A stretch of DNA of 64,000 bases from Boseongicola aestuarii (GCF_900184815.1 NZ_FXXQ01000002.1:483283-547282), one strand, 5' to 3'; shown: positions 36,642-45,611, counted from the stretch's first letter. The notes: generated from the sequence alone by a model not told the origin. Numbers and translations are program-made.

Positions 36642-38243
36642 ATGCAAGACAAACCCAAAGTGCTGGTCAGCGACAAGCTGTCCGAAACCGCCGTTCAGAT
36701 CTTCCGGGATCGCGGCATCGATGTGGATTTCGAGCCGGGTCTTGGAAAAGACAAAGACCGCCTGCTGGAAGTGATCGGACAATATGACGGTCTGGCGATC
36801 CGCTCGGCGACGAAAGTGACCGACAAGATTCTGGCCGCGGCCGGCAAACTGAAGGTCATCGGCCGCGCCGGAATCGGGGTAGACAACGTGGATATCCCGG
36901 CGGCGTCGAAAAAGGGCGTCATCGTGATGAACACGCCGTTCGGCAACTCGATCACGACGGCAGAGCACGCGATTGCGATGATGTTCGCCGTGGCGCGCCA
37001 AATCCCCGAAGCGAGCGCCTCGACACACGCGGGCAAGTGGGAGAAATCCCGGTTCATGGGGGTCGAGTTGACCGCCAAGACGCTGGGCGTCGTGGGTGCG
37101 GGTAACATCGGCGGGATCGTCTGCGACCGGGCACGGGCCCTGAAGATGAAAGTGATCGCCTATGATCCCTTCCTGTCCGAAGAACGCGCCGCGAAGATGG
37201 GCGTGACCAAGGTTGAACTGGACGAACTGTGGGAGCGGTCGGACTTTATCACTTTCCATGTGCCTTTGACCGACAAGACCAAGAACATCCTGTCGCGCGA
37301 GAATATCGCCAAGCTGAAACCGGGCGTGCGGATCGTGAACTGCGCCCGTGGCGGGTTGGTCGATGAGGAGGCTTTGGCCGAAGCTCTGAAAGACGGACGC
37401 GTCGCCGGCGCAGCATTCGACGTCTTCGCAGTGGAACCTGCGACCGACAGCCCTCTGTTTAATCTGGACAACGTAGTTGTCACTCCGCACCTCGGCGCGG
37501 CCACCACCGAAGCGCAGGAAAACGTCGCCTTTCAGGTGGCGGAACAAATGTCGGATTACCTGCTGACGGGCGCTGTTTCGAACGCGCTGAATATGCCGTC
37601 GGTGACAGCGGAAGAAGCCAAGGTCATGGGACCATGGCTGAAGCTGGCCGCACATCTTGGCGCCTTCGTCGGGCAACTAACCGACGAACCTGTGCGCGCC
37701 ATCAACGTGCTTTACGACGGGCAGGTGGCCAAAATGAACACCGCCGCGCTGAATGCCAGCGTCATCGCCGGGATCATGAAGGCCGCGAACCCTGACGTGA
37801 ACATGGTGTCGGCACCCGTCATCGCTAAAGACCGCGGCATCGATATTTCGACGACGACGCAGGACAAGACCGGCGCGTTCGACGCCTATATCAAGCTGAC
37901 GGTCGTGACCGACAAGCGCGAGCGTTCGATTGCCGGGACGGTGTTTTCGGACGGCAAGCCACGGTTCATCCAGATCAAGGGTATCAACATCGACGCCGAG
38001 GTCGGCGCTCACATGGTCTATACCACGAACGAGGACGTTCCCGGCATCATCGGCGCTTTGGGCAACACGATGGGCGCAAATGGCGTGAACATCGCGAACT
38101 TTACGCTGGGCCGGTCAACAAAAGGTCAGGACGCGATTGCGCTGCTTTACGTAGACGAGCCCGTGCCGGATGTCGCGATCAAGGCGTTGAAAGATAAGGG
38201 TCTTTTCCAGCAGGTGCGCCCGCTTCAGTTTGACGTCGAGTGA
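36642..38243 (+). CDS. serA: D-3-phosphoglycerate dehydrogenase
   Basis: 533 residues, the long (type I) form. An N-terminal substrate domain (PKVLVSDKLSETAVQIFRDRGIDVDFEPG) and the NAD-binding Rossmann domain (LGVVGAGNIGGIVCDRARAL, GxGxxG) contain the catalytic Arg (NCARGGLVDEEAL), Glu (FAVEPATDSPLF) and His (VVTPHLGAATTEAQ). An intervening allosteric-substrate-binding domain and a C-terminal ACT domain (HMVYTTNEDVPGIIGALGNTMGANGVNIANFTLGR) follow, so serine feedback is plausible. I start at 36642 (MQDKPKVL); the frame extends nine codons further. Confidence 0.96.
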   Translation: MQDKPKVLVSDKLSETAVQIFRDRGIDVDFEPGLGKDKDRLLEVIGQYDGLAIRSATKVTDKILAAAGKLKVIGRAGIGVDNVDIPAASKKGVIVMNTPFGNSITTAEHAIAMMFAVARQIPEASASTHAGKWEKSRFMGVELTAKTLGVVGAGNIGGIVCDRARALKMKVIAYDPFLSEERAAKMGVTKVELDELWERSDFITFHVPLTDKTKNILSRENIAKLKPGVRIVNCARGGLVDEEALAEALKDGRVAGAAFDVFAVEPATDSPLFNLDNVVVTPHLGAATTEAQENVAFQVAEQMSDYLLTGAVSNALNMPSVTAEEAKVMGPWLKLAAHLGAFVGQLTDEPVRAINVLYDGQVAKMNTAALNASVIAGIMKAANPDVNMVSAPVIAKDRGIDISTTTQDKTGAFDAYIKLTVVTDKRERSIAGTVFSDGKPRFIQIKGINIDAEVGAHMVYTTNEDVPGIIGALGNTMGANGVNIANFTLGRSTKGQDAIALLYVDEPVPDVAIKALKDKGLFQQVRPLQFDVE

Positions 38244-38320
38244 CCCGTTAACCCGAGATCTGGGGCAGGACTTACACGAAACGTCTTGCCCCGATCCTTT
38301 GCCGGACCTAAGCCAAACAT

Positions 38321-39061
38321 ATGAGTGACCGAGTGTATGCCATTGGTGACGTGCATGGGCATCTGGAGCAGCTTCAGATCGCCCATCGACGCATTGCGAT
38401 TGACGCCGCCTCGGGAAACGGGGCGTCTCCGGTCATCCACATCGGCGATCTGACGGATCGCGGACCGAACAGCCGGGGCGTAATTCAGTTTCTGATCGAC
38501 GGGATGAACGCCGGCGCGGACTGGCTGGTCATCAAGGGCAACCACGATCGGTTTTTCTCGAACTACATCCGCACCGGTGAGACGACCGATGGCCGGTTGC
38601 GCAAGGATCTGAACTGGCTCAGCCCGTCGATGGGCGGTCAGGATACCTTGCGATCCTATGGCATCGAAAAACGCACGCTTGAAAGCGCTGCCAAGTTCCA
38701 CGCCCGTGCCAGAAAGGCCGTGCCGGAAGAGCATGTGGCGTTTATTGAAAAGATGCCTTTGTATCATAGACTTGCGGGAATGATTTTTGTTCATGCAGGC
38801 ATTCGTCCCGGCTTTCCCATGGACACGCAGGACGAAGACGATCTCTTGTGGATCCGCGACGAATTCCTGTGGCGGCTGGAAAGCCACGAAGCCCTGATCG
38901 TCCATGGCCATACCCCGATTGACGAGCCGACGCATTATGGCAACCGCGTCAACATCGACACCGGCGCGGGCTATGGACAGGAACTGGTGCCCGTCGTCTT
39001 TGAGGGCGGTGCCTGTTTTGCCCTGACTGAAGAGGGACGCGTCCCGGTCGAACCTCACTAG
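38321..39061 (+). CDS. Metallophosphoesterase, serine/threonine-phosphatase-like
   Basis: 246 residues with all calcineurin-like metal motifs in order: VYAIGDVHGHLEQL (GDVHG, residue 9), VIHIGDLTDRGPNSRGVI (GDxxDRG), WLVIKGNHDRFF (GNHD), FVHAGIRPGFP, and IVHGHTPIDEPTH (GHTP). This is the PrpA/ApaH-like group, so it may act on phosphoproteins or dinucleoside polyphosphates. It stands 77 bases after serA on the same strand and is convergent with the DinB gene. No clear sign of co-regulation with serA. Confidence 0.9.
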   Translation: MSDRVYAIGDVHGHLEQLQIAHRRIAIDAASGNGASPVIHIGDLTDRGPNSRGVIQFLIDGMNAGADWLVIKGNHDRFFSNYIRTGETTDGRLRKDLNWLSPSMGGQDTLRSYGIEKRTLESAAKFHARARKAVPEEHVAFIEKMPLYHRLAGMIFVHAGIRPGFPMDTQDEDDLLWIRDEFLWRLESHEALIVHGHTPIDEPTHYGNRVNIDTGAGYGQELVPVVFEGGACFALTEEGRVPVEPH

Positions 39062-39063
39062 GC

Positions 39064-39588
39064 TTACGACCAATAGGCTTCGGCCGACGGAACGCGCCCA
39101 TGCGTGAGGTAAAAGTCATCCAACTGAGGCGGGGGAATGCCCGCATCCGATAATTGCACATGCGCCTGACCACGGTGATGGATTTGGTGCTGCACAAGGT
39201 GCAGGATCAGCGCCGCGACGTTCTCCTCGACCGGCCCTGTCTCGCGATCCGTGGTACGTTTTTCGGCAAGTGTGTTGTCATTTAGTCGCCCGCAGAATGT
39301 CGCAAACCGGATATCTGCCTCAAGCTGCAGGCGCGCAAGTTCTGCAGCGCCCGTCACCGCCTTTCTGTCGAAAACCGAACGACCATGTCCTCCGCCTTCC
39401 AGCGCATCGAGGTAATAAAGATCAACCTCAAAGATATGGTTCATCGTCTGAGCCAGCGATCCAAAAAAACCCGGCCGAGCGGCGGTAGAGGCCTGCGGCG
39501 GCAGAGCCTTGATGGACTGATAAAGCGTCGCATTCGCCCAGGCGTTGTTCAAAGCCATCGCCAGCCACGGCGTCACATGTGCATTCAT
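39064..39588 (-). CDS. DinB family protein
   Basis: 174 residues forming a four-helix bundle of the DinB/YfiT type. A metal-binding histidine triad is likely from FGSLAQTMNHIFEVDLYYLDAL (first His) and LILHLVQHQIHHRGQAHVQLSDAG (two further His). Such proteins are thiol-dependent metalloenzymes or unknowns; the bacillithiol-type substrate would be glutathione here if active. The role is undetermined. I start at 39588 (MNAHVTPWLAM), the family start; the frame extends to 39660, where it would overlap the divergent gene at 39644. Confidence 0.87.
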   Translation of the reverse strand: MNAHVTPWLAMALNNAWANATLYQSIKALPPQASTAARPGFFGSLAQTMNHIFEVDLYYLDALEGGGHGRSVFDRKAVTGAAELARLQLEADIRFATFCGRLNDNTLAEKRTTDRETGPVEENVAALILHLVQHQIHHRGQAHVQLSDAGIPPPQLDDFYLTHGRVPSAEAYWS

Positions 39589-39643
39589 CCGTACTCTACC
39601 TTTTTTGCTGGACGGAATGATACTGACGTGATTCCTTTGGCTT

Positions 39644-40204
39644 ATGCAACGCAACGCCACCCCTTATGCGCTGACTGTGGCCCTGCTTCTGGCCATGGCC
39701 GTCTGGCTCTTGTGGATCGGCCGCGAGCCGATCTGCACTTGTGGCGTGATCAAATTGTGGCACGGCGAAACCATGTCGAGCGAGAATTCCCAGCACCTGT
39801 CGGATTGGTATACACCCAGTCATATTCTGCATGGCCTAATGTTCTATGCAGGGCTTTGGCTGGTGGCGCGGCGCGTCTCGGTGCCGTGGCGCCTCACGAT
39901 CGCGACCTTCATCGAGGTCGCCTGGGAGATCGTCGAAAACTCGGATGCGATTATCGAACGCTATCGCGCGGTGACGATCTCTTTGGACTACTTTGGTGAC
40001 TCGGTTGTCAATTCCGTGGCCGATGTGGTTGCGATGTGGGTCGGGTTCTGGCTTGCCGGAAGATTGCCGCTCTGGGCTAGCGTGGCGATCGTTTTCCTGT
40101 ACGAAGGCATCACGATGTGGGTGATCCGAGATGGTCTTGCGCTGAACATCATCATGCTGCTCTATCCGCTTGACCTGATCCGCGACTGGCAAGCCGCGGG
40201 CTAA
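39644..40204 (+). CDS. DUF2585 family membrane protein
   Basis: 186 residues with about five membrane segments (ALTVALLLAMAVWLLWIG; ILHGLMFYAGLWLVA; SVADVVAMWVGFWLAG; LWASVAIVFLYEGITMWVI). The conserved polar stretches REPICTCGVIKLWHGETMSSENSQHLSDWYTPSHILHG and EVAWEIVENSDAIIERYR are typical of DUF2585 (UPF0314), an alphaproteobacterial family of unknown function. Two cysteines at ICTCG face one side of the membrane. Its last bases overlap the stop of the convergent hydrolase. Confidence 0.9.
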   Translation: MQRNATPYALTVALLLAMAVWLLWIGREPICTCGVIKLWHGETMSSENSQHLSDWYTPSHILHGLMFYAGLWLVARRVSVPWRLTIATFIEVAWEIVENSDAIIERYRAVTISLDYFGDSVVNSVADVVAMWVGFWLAGRLPLWASVAIVFLYEGITMWVIRDGLALNIIMLLYPLDLIRDWQAAG

Positions 40205-41160
40205 GGATCAAGCCGCACTGTCTGATCTATGGCCCCGAAAATCGACTGCCCCGTCTCGTCCTCCATCCAGATCCGCACACGATCCCTGGTCTTCAGAAAC
40301 GGCGTCTCCGCAGCGCCGCTCAGGATCGTCTCGACCATGCGCTGTTCGGCGATACACGAATAGCCGCGCCCACCTTGCGCCACAGGGTTGCCCGGTCCGC
40401 CATCAGGGTCACGGTTCGACACCGTGCCCGACCCGATCACCGTCCCCGCAGGCAAGGCCCGCGTCTTTGCGGCATGCGCAATAAGATCGCCGAAATCAAA
40501 CGTCATGTCCTCGCCCGCATCCGCTCGCCCGAACGGCGCGCCGTTCAGATCGACCTTCAATATCCCATGCAATTTGCGCCCGTCCCAACCGGGCAAGGCG
40601 TCCGGTGTCACTGCCACCGGCGAACAGGCCGAAATCGGCTTGGATTGAACAAATCCAAACCCCTTGGACAATTCATCCGGAATCAAATTGCGCAAAGATA
40701 TGTCATTGAGAACCATGACATATTCCACAAAGCCAGACGCCTCTTCAGCCGAAACACCCTGATGCACCGCCGAAGTGATCACAGCGATTTCAGCCTCGAA
40801 ATCCACACCCCACTCGGCGCGGCCCCTTATCTCGTCACCGGATCCGGCAAACACCGACAACCCCTGATACATCAACGGATCACTCCAGAACCGCGCGGGC
40901 ATCTCAGCCCCGCGCGCGCGCCGCACCAGATCGACGTGGTTCACATACGCCGAGCCATCCAGAAACTGAAACGCCCGCGGCAGGGGGGCCGCGCAATACG
41001 CTACATCGAACGAATGATCCTGAAACTCCGGCACCAGACGCCCCATATCCAGCGCTTCCTGCAAGGTCGCGTCCGTGCAAAAGCGGTAACTCTGCAAGTC
41101 ATCCGAAACAACCACCAGCCGCCCGTCCCGACCTCCATGATCCAGCGTCGCAACCTTCAC
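40201..41160 (-). CDS. Fumarylacetoacetate hydrolase family protein (probable fumarylacetoacetase)
   Basis: 319 residues of the FAH family. The metal site is in EWGVDFEAEIAVI (two acids), VMVLNDISLRNLIPDELSKGFGFVQSKPISACSPVAV and GTVIGSGTVSNRD. Located downstream of hmgA on the same strand, it most likely performs the last step of homogentisate breakdown, splitting fumarylacetoacetate to fumarate and acetoacetate. It is the short bacterial type (about 320 residues) rather than the 420-residue eukaryotic-like FahA. A dispersed repeat (41170-41222) separates it from the tiny membrane gene. Confidence 0.88.
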   Translation of the reverse strand: MKVATLDHGGRDGRLVVVSDDLQSYRFCTDATLQEALDMGRLVPEFQDHSFDVAYCAAPLPRAFQFLDGSAYVNHVDLVRRARGAEMPARFWSDPLMYQGLSVFAGSGDEIRGRAEWGVDFEAEIAVITSAVHQGVSAEEASGFVEYVMVLNDISLRNLIPDELSKGFGFVQSKPISACSPVAVTPDALPGWDGRKLHGILKVDLNGAPFGRADAGEDMTFDFGDLIAHAAKTRALPAGTVIGSGTVSNRDPDGGPGNPVAQGGRGYSCIAEQRMVETILSGAAETPFLKTRDRVRIWMEDETGQSIFGAIDQTVRLDP

Positions 41161-41169
41161 CGCCTTCTA

Positions 41170-41222
41170 CCCTTCTTCTGTTTCAAAATATCCCGGGGGA
41201 GCGCAGCGGGGGCGGAGCCCCC
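41170..41222 (-). repeat. Dispersed intergenic repeat, copy 7
   Basis: On the minus strand: hairpin GGGGGC/GCCCCC (41208-41222, loop of 3), then CCCCGGGATATTTTGAAACA (approximately, with an extra G) and GAAGAAGGG. It lies between the tiny membrane gene and the fumarylacetoacetate hydrolase gene, inside the probable hmgA operon. Confidence 0.75.
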
Positions 41223-41230
41223 CTGAAACG

Positions 41231-41311
41231 TCACTTCTTGCGCTTTTGCCACCAGCGGAACCCGACGATCAGACCCACCGTCGCGATCGCCCAGAAAACC
41301 ATGTCGCCCAT
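41231..41311 (-). CDS. Tiny (26-residue) single-pass membrane protein after hmgA
   Basis: The frame reads MGDMVFWAIATVGLIVGFRW followed by WQKRKK and stop. It is one hydrophobic helix with an aromatic belt and a basic C-terminal end, so it would sit N-out/C-in by the positive-inside rule. GGAGAG lies 8 bases before the ATG, and the ATG comes one base after the hmgA stop, suggesting translational coupling. It is too short for standard gene calling. I do not recognise a homologue; evidence is the strong ribosome-binding site, membrane topology and tight spacing. Confidence 0.6.
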   Translation of the reverse strand: MGDMVFWAIATVGLIVGFRWWQKRKK

Positions 41312-41312
41312 A

Positions 41313-42668
41313 TCACTTCTCTCCTGCCGTCCCGTCGAATTTCTTCTCCAGCGACGTCCAGCAGTCAATGTAATCGTCCTGTAAGGGCGCCTCATTAGCC
41401 GCGAATTCTGTCAGGTGTTGCGGAAACCGCGTCTCGAACATGAAGGACATGGTGTTCTCAAGCTTGGCTGGGCCAAGGTTCGACGTGGTCGCCGCTTCGA
41501 AGGCCTCGCGATCCGGGCCATGCGGCAGCATCATGTTGTGGAGGCTCATTCCGCCAGGAACAAAGCCCTGCGGCTTGGCGTCGTACTGACCGTAAATATT
41601 GCCCATCAACTCGGACATGACGTTTTTGTGGTACCACGGCGGGCGGAAGGTGTTTTCACTGACCAGCCACCGCTCGCGGAACAGGACAAAGTCGATATTG
41701 GCTGTGCCGGGGTGCGATGATGGGGCCGTCAGTACTGTGAAGATCGACGGATCGGGATGGTCGAACAGCACCGCGCCGACCGGGCAATAGGTCTTGAGGT
41801 CGTATTTCATAGGTGCGTAATTGCCGTGCCATGCGACGATGTCCAAAGGGCTTTGCGCGATCTGCGTCTCATGGAACTGACCGCACCATTTTATCGTCAG
41901 CGTTGACGGCACCTCGCGGTCTTCGAAGGCCGCGACGGGGGCCTTGAAATCACGCGGGTTGGCCATGCAGTTGGCGCCGATCGGACCGCGCCCGGGCAGC
42001 TCGAATTTCTGGCCGTAGTTCTCGCAGACAAACCCGCGCGCGGGCCCGTCCAGAACTTCGACACGATAAACAAGCCCGCGCGGCAGAATCGCAATCTCCT
42101 GCGGGGCCAGGTCGATGACGCCCAGTTCGGTGCAGAACCGCAGGCGACCTTCCTGCGGCACCACCAGAAGCTCGCTGTCGGCGGAATAGAAATAGCTGTC
42201 CACCATGCTGTCGGTCACAAGATAGATATGGCTTGCCATGCCGGTCTGCGTGTTCACGTCGCCCGCCGTCGTCATCGTGCGCATCCCCGTCAACCAGGTC
42301 AGTCCCACGTCTCCGTGTGGTAGCGGATCCCAGCGATACTGACCCAGGCTGATCACGTCTTCGGGGATATGCGGCGCGGTTTTCCACAGGGGCAACTCGG
42401 CGCGCGCATAGCGTGCAGAATGCTTGACCGAGGGGCGAATGCGATAGCACCAGGTCCGTTCGGGGCGCTCATCGGTGAACGCTGTGCCGGACAATTGTTC
42501 GGCGTAGAGTCCGTAATTCACGCGTTGAGGCGAGTTCATCCCCTGCGGCAATGCTCCGGGCAGGGCTTCGGTTTCGAAATCGTTGCCAAAGCCGGGCATA
42601 TAGCCCGGCGTGGTGCCGGATGTAGTCGCGGCCTGGGTCAGGCCAGAAAGTCCCTTGGTCTGGGTCAT
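41313..42668 (-). CDS. hmgA: Homogentisate 1,2-dioxygenase
   Basis: 451 residues, full length. [39 protein letters not shown] at the N-terminus and the Fe(II) site near [36 protein letters not shown] and [15 protein letters not shown] are characteristic. It opens homogentisate to maleylacetoacetate in tyrosine/phenylalanine breakdown. I start at 42668 ([10 protein letters not shown]), with GGAG about 9 bases upstream. A strong promoter with an operator palindrome lies at 42693-42722. The tiny membrane protein and the fumarylacetoacetate hydrolase follow. Confidence 0.96.
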   Translation of the reverse strand: MTQTKGLSGLTQAATTSGTTPGYMPGFGNDFETEALPGALPQGMNSPQRVNYGLYAEQLSGTAFTDERPERTWCYRIRPSVKHSARYARAELPLWKTAPHIPEDVISLGQYRWDPLPHGDVGLTWLTGMRTMTTAGDVNTQTGMASHIYLVTDSMVDSYFYSADSELLVVPQEGRLRFCTELGVIDLAPQEIAILPRGLVYRVEVLDGPARGFVCENYGQKFELPGRGPIGANCMANPRDFKAPVAAFEDREVPSTLTIKWCGQFHETQIAQSPLDIVAWHGNYAPMKYDLKTYCPVGAVLFDHPDPSIFTVLTAPSSHPGTANIDFVLFRERWLVSENTFRPPWYHKNVMSELMGNIYGQYDAKPQGFVPGGMSLHNMMLPHGPDREAFEAATTSNLGPAKLENTMSFMFETRFPQHLTEFAANEAPLQDDYIDCWTSLEKKFDGTAGEK

Positions 42669-42692
42669 GACGTGCGCTCCATTCTTGCTTTC

Positions 42693-42722
42693 TGTATATC
42701 GTTGCACGTGCAACGATGTCAA
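42693..42722 (-). promoter_or_regulatory. hmgA promoter: TTGACA, 18-base spacer, TATACA
   Basis: On the minus strand a perfect -35 (TTGACA, 42717-42722) and a good -10 (TATACA, 42693-42698) are 18 bases apart. Transcription would begin near 42686, giving a leader of about 18 bases with a GGAG before the ATG at 42668. The spacer is almost entirely a palindrome (next entry), so a repressor bound there would block RNA polymerase. Confidence 0.8.
42698..42717. promoter_or_regulatory. Perfect 20-bp palindromic operator of hmgA
   Basis: ATCGTTGCACGTGCAACGAT is a perfect inverted repeat that fills the -35/-10 spacer of the hmgA promoter. This is the expected place for a dimeric repressor of homogentisate degradation. 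A MarR-family regulator lies 2.5 kb away (45186-45611) and is a candidate, but the link is an inference. Confidence 0.8.
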
Positions 42723-42770
42723 TTCAGCAGGGCTGCGCCGCCGTCCGGTCACAGTGCGGCCTATCCTTGT

Positions 42771-43814
42771 TCAGACCCCGGTCCAATCCAGAACGATCTT
42801 CCCGGACTGACCGGATTTCATCGTTTCAAAGCCGGCACGGTAGTCATCGACCGACATGCGGTGTGTGATGACCTTTCTGACGTCCAGACCGTTTTCCAGC
42901 ATCGCGATCATCTTGTACCAGGTCTCGAAAATCTCGCGACCATAGACGCCTTTCAGCGTGATCGCCTTGAACACGATGCGCGACCAGTCGACCGGGGATT
43001 TGCCCGGCGGGATACCCAATAGCGCAATCCGGCCGCCCATCACAAGAGCCTCAACCATCTGATCCAGCGCCCGCTGGTTGCCCGACATTTCAAGGCCGAC
43101 ATCGAAGCCTTCCTTCATCTTGAGTTTTGTGATCACATCTCGCAAGTCCTCTGTCGCAACGTTGACCGGCACCACATCGGCGACCTGTTCGGCCAGTGCC
43201 AGACGGGTCGGATTGACGTCTGTGATCACAACGTGCCGCGCACCCACATGACGCGCCACGGCGGCGGCCATAATCCCGATCGGCCCGGCCCCGGTGACCA
43301 GTACATCCTCGCCCACCAGATCAAAGCTGAGCGCCGTGTGAACCGCGTTGCCCAGCGGATCGAGGATGGCACCAATCTCGTCGTCGACCTCATCCGGCAA
43401 GGGCACGGCGTTGAAGGCTGGAAGCCGCAGGTATTCCGCGAAAGCGCCTTGTTCGTTGACGCCGATACCGCGCGTTTGCGGGTCCAGGTGGAACTTGCCT
43501 GCCCGCGACTGACGCGAGTGTTTGCCGATCAGGTGACCTTCGCCCGAGACGCGCTGACCAAGCGTGAGGTCGGTAACATTGCGGCCAAGGTCGACGATTT
43601 CACCGGCGAATTCGTGGCCTGTGATCAACGGCACCGGCACGGTTTTGGCAGCCCATTCATCCCAGTCCCAGATATGAATATCAGTACCGCAAATTCCGGT
43701 CTTGTGAATGCGGATCAGCACGTCGTCGGGCCCGATCGCCGGCACCGGAGCGTCGATCATATCAAGACCCGGCGCAGGCATGGTTTTGGCGAGGGCTTTC
43801 ATCTGGTTCGTCAT
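42771..43814 (-). CDS. tdh: L-threonine 3-dehydrogenase
   Basis: 347 residues of the zinc-type medium-chain dehydrogenases. Catalytic zinc residues are present: [16 protein letters not shown] (Cys), [12 protein letters not shown] (His-Glu) and [13 protein letters not shown]. The NAD motif is [32 protein letters not shown] and the whole backbone match Tdh. The structural-zinc lobe, which in E. coli Tdh holds four cysteines, reads [20 protein letters not shown] here and has none. It oxidises L-threonine to 2-amino-3-oxobutyrate, the substrate of Kbl encoded just upstream. Confidence 0.95.
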   Translation of the reverse strand: MTNQMKALAKTMPAPGLDMIDAPVPAIGPDDVLIRIHKTGICGTDIHIWDWDEWAAKTVPVPLITGHEFAGEIVDLGRNVTDLTLGQRVSGEGHLIGKHSRQSRAGKFHLDPQTRGIGVNEQGAFAEYLRLPAFNAVPLPDEVDDEIGAILDPLGNAVHTALSFDLVGEDVLVTGAGPIGIMAAAVARHVGARHVVITDVNPTRLALAEQVADVVPVNVATEDLRDVITKLKMKEGFDVGLEMSGNQRALDQMVEALVMGGRIALLGIPPGKSPVDWSRIVFKAITLKGVYGREIFETWYKMIAMLENGLDVRKVITHRMSVDDYRAGFETMKSGQSGKIVLDWTGV

Positions 43815-43841
43815 TGTGAACGGCTTTCTGCGGGGCAGCGT

Positions 43842-43870
43842 CGGATTTGGATATTTAAGCCAAAAAGAAG
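43842..43870 (+). repeat. Dispersed intergenic repeat, copy 8 (variant type)
   Basis: TTTGGATATTTAAGCCAAAA and AGAAG on the plus strand, followed by an AT-rich TTTTAATCAAATTG. It is almost the same as copy 4 and lies between kbl and tdh, so it is within their probable common transcript. Confidence 0.6.
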
Positions 43871-43881
43871 TAAAATTTTAA

Positions 43882-45063
43882 TCAAATTGCACCGGTTTCC
43901 TCGCCGGCTTGTTGGAAGGCTTCTGCGGCGCGGTCAAGGTCGTCTTTCGTGAGGCTTGCGTTCATCTGGGTGCGGATGCGGGCCTGCCCCTTTGGCACGA
44001 CCGGAAAGAAGAAGCCCGCAACATAGACGCCAAGGGCGCCGAGGCGCGCGGCCATGTCTTGCGCCAGCCGGGCGTCGCCCAGCATCACGGGGACGATCGG
44101 GTGGCTGCCCGGAAGGGTTTTGAAGCCAGCCGACTCAAGGGCATTTCGCCAATAGGCAGTGTTGTCAAAGAGCTGAGCGCGCAGGTCGTCGCCGGCCTCC
44201 ACGATATCGATGGCCTTCAGTCCTGCGGCGCAGACCATGGGGGGCAGTGCGTTGGAAAACAGGTAAGGGCGGGCGCGTTGGCGCAAGAGATCGACGATGC
44301 GCTTCGAGGCGGCGATGTAGCCCCCGATGGCGCCGCCCATGGCCTTGCCAAGCGTGCCCGTCAGAATGTCGGCCCTGATACCTGCGTGGGCCGGGGTGCC
44401 GGCGCCTTTGGGCCCCATGAAGCCGGTGGCGTGGCAGTCGTCGACCATCAAGAGCGCATCGTAGGTGTCTGCGAGCCTGCGGATTTCCGCGAGGTTGGCC
44501 AGTGTACCGTCCAAAGAAAAGACCCCGTCCGTCGCGATCATGATGAAGCGGGCGTTGTTGGCGCGCGCCTCTTTCAGTTTGGCTTCAAGGTCGGCCATGT
44601 CGTTGTTGGCGTAGCGGTATCTCTGGGCCTTGCACAGCCGAATACCGTCAATGATCGAGGCGTGGTTGAGCGCGTCCGAGATCACTGCATCCTGCGCCTC
44701 AAGCAGCGGCTCGAAGACGCCTGCGTTCGCGTCGAAACAGGCGGCGAACAGGATCGAGTCTTCCATTCCGAGAAACGTGGCGAGGCGGGACTCGAGCGTC
44801 TGATGCAGGTCTTGCGTGCCGCAGATAAAACGGACCGACGCCATGCCGAAACCGTGATCATCGAGCGCGGCTTTGGCGGAATGGATCAGGCGGGGGTCGT
44901 CGGCGAGACCTAGGTAGTTGTTGGCGCAGAGGTTCAGCATCGTCCTGCCGCCGACCGTGATGTGCGCCGATTGCGGCGAAGTGATCGCGCGTTCGCGTTT
45001 CATTAACCCGTCGGCCTCGATTTCAGCGAGGGTAGCCTTCAGGTGGCGATCGAATTCTGTCAT
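43882..45063 (-). CDS. kbl: Glycine C-acetyltransferase (2-amino-3-ketobutyrate CoA ligase)
   Basis: 393 residues, standard size. It belongs to the alpha-oxoamine synthase family: [55 protein letters not shown] (here AACFDANAG), [20 protein letters not shown], and the PLP lysine in [16 protein letters not shown]. It splits 2-amino-3-oxobutyrate with CoA to glycine and acetyl-CoA, the step after Tdh. I start at 45063, with AGGAGG directly upstream; the frame to 45336 would run through the MarR gene region. kbl and tdh form a threonine-degradation operon divergent from the MarR gene. Confidence 0.96.
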   Translation of the reverse strand: MTEFDRHLKATLAEIEADGLMKRERAITSPQSAHITVGGRTMLNLCANNYLGLADDPRLIHSAKAALDDHGFGMASVRFICGTQDLHQTLESRLATFLGMEDSILFAACFDANAGVFEPLLEAQDAVISDALNHASIIDGIRLCKAQRYRYANNDMADLEAKLKEARANNARFIMIATDGVFSLDGTLANLAEIRRLADTYDALLMVDDCHATGFMGPKGAGTPAHAGIRADILTGTLGKAMGGAIGGYIAASKRIVDLLRQRARPYLFSNALPPMVCAAGLKAIDIVEAGDDLRAQLFDNTAYWRNALESAGFKTLPGSHPIVPVMLGDARLAQDMAARLGALGVYVAGFFFPVVPKGQARIRTQMNASLTKDDLDRAAEAFQQAGEETGAI

Positions 45064-45154
45064 GGCGGGGCCTCCTTTGCGCTTAGTGTTAACAGGTTCG
45101 CGCGCGGTTGTCCGGTGTCTGCGACATGCGCAGGGCGCGCAGAGATGGGCTGGG

Positions 45155-45170
45155 CAATTGCGCGCGATTG
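45155..45170. promoter_or_regulatory. Near-perfect palindrome upstream of the MarR gene
   Basis: CAATTGCGCGCGATTG is an inverted repeat with one mismatched pair. It ends 15 bases before the MarR ATG and 92 bases upstream of kbl, in the divergent intergenic region. It could be an autoregulatory operator. It shares the TTGC core with the hmgA operator but not its spacing. Confidence 0.45.
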
Positions 45171-45185
45171 TGGCTTTGTGGGCGC

Positions 45186-45611
45186 ATGAGTGCCTTTGAT
45201 CTGGAAGCTTTTCTGCCTTATCAGCTTGCCGTGCTGGCCGAGCGGACCAGCCGCGCCTTCGAGGCGGAGTATCACGCCCGGTTCGGCATCGGCGTCGCCG
45301 AATGGCGGGTTCTGGCGCATCTGAGCCAGTCACCAAGCGTCAGTGTGCGCGATATCCAAAAGCAGGTTTCAATGGAGAAAAGCCGGGTCAGCCGGGCGGC
45401 GGGGCGGCTGGAGGCCGCTGGCTTCATTCTGCGGCGCCCCGATCCTGCGGATGCGCGGTTGTTGGCGTTGGAGTTGACCGACAAAGGTCAGGATCTGATT
45501 GCCACGATGACGCCCGTCGCTGCGGCGTTCGAGGCCGAGATGATGGCGCGATTGGGGTCCGACGGCGAGGCGTTTCGGCGCAGCCTGCAGGCTTTGCTTT
45601 ATCGCGACTGA
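45186..45611 (+). CDS. MarR family transcriptional regulator
   Basis: 141 residues with a winged helix-turn-helix. [92 protein letters not shown] (in parts) includes the recognition helix ([14 protein letters not shown]) and the DxR wing motif ([10 protein letters not shown]). MarR proteins bind palindromes as dimers and usually respond to small aromatic acids. Being divergent from kbl-tdh and close to hmgA, it may control threonine or tyrosine catabolism. The ATG at 45186 has no strong ribosome-binding site. Confidence 0.9.
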   Translation: MSAFDLEAFLPYQLAVLAERTSRAFEAEYHARFGIGVAEWRVLAHLSQSPSVSVRDIQKQVSMEKSRVSRAAGRLEAAGFILRRPDPADARLLALELTDKGQDLIATMTPVAAAFEAEMMARLGSDGEAFRRSLQALLYRD

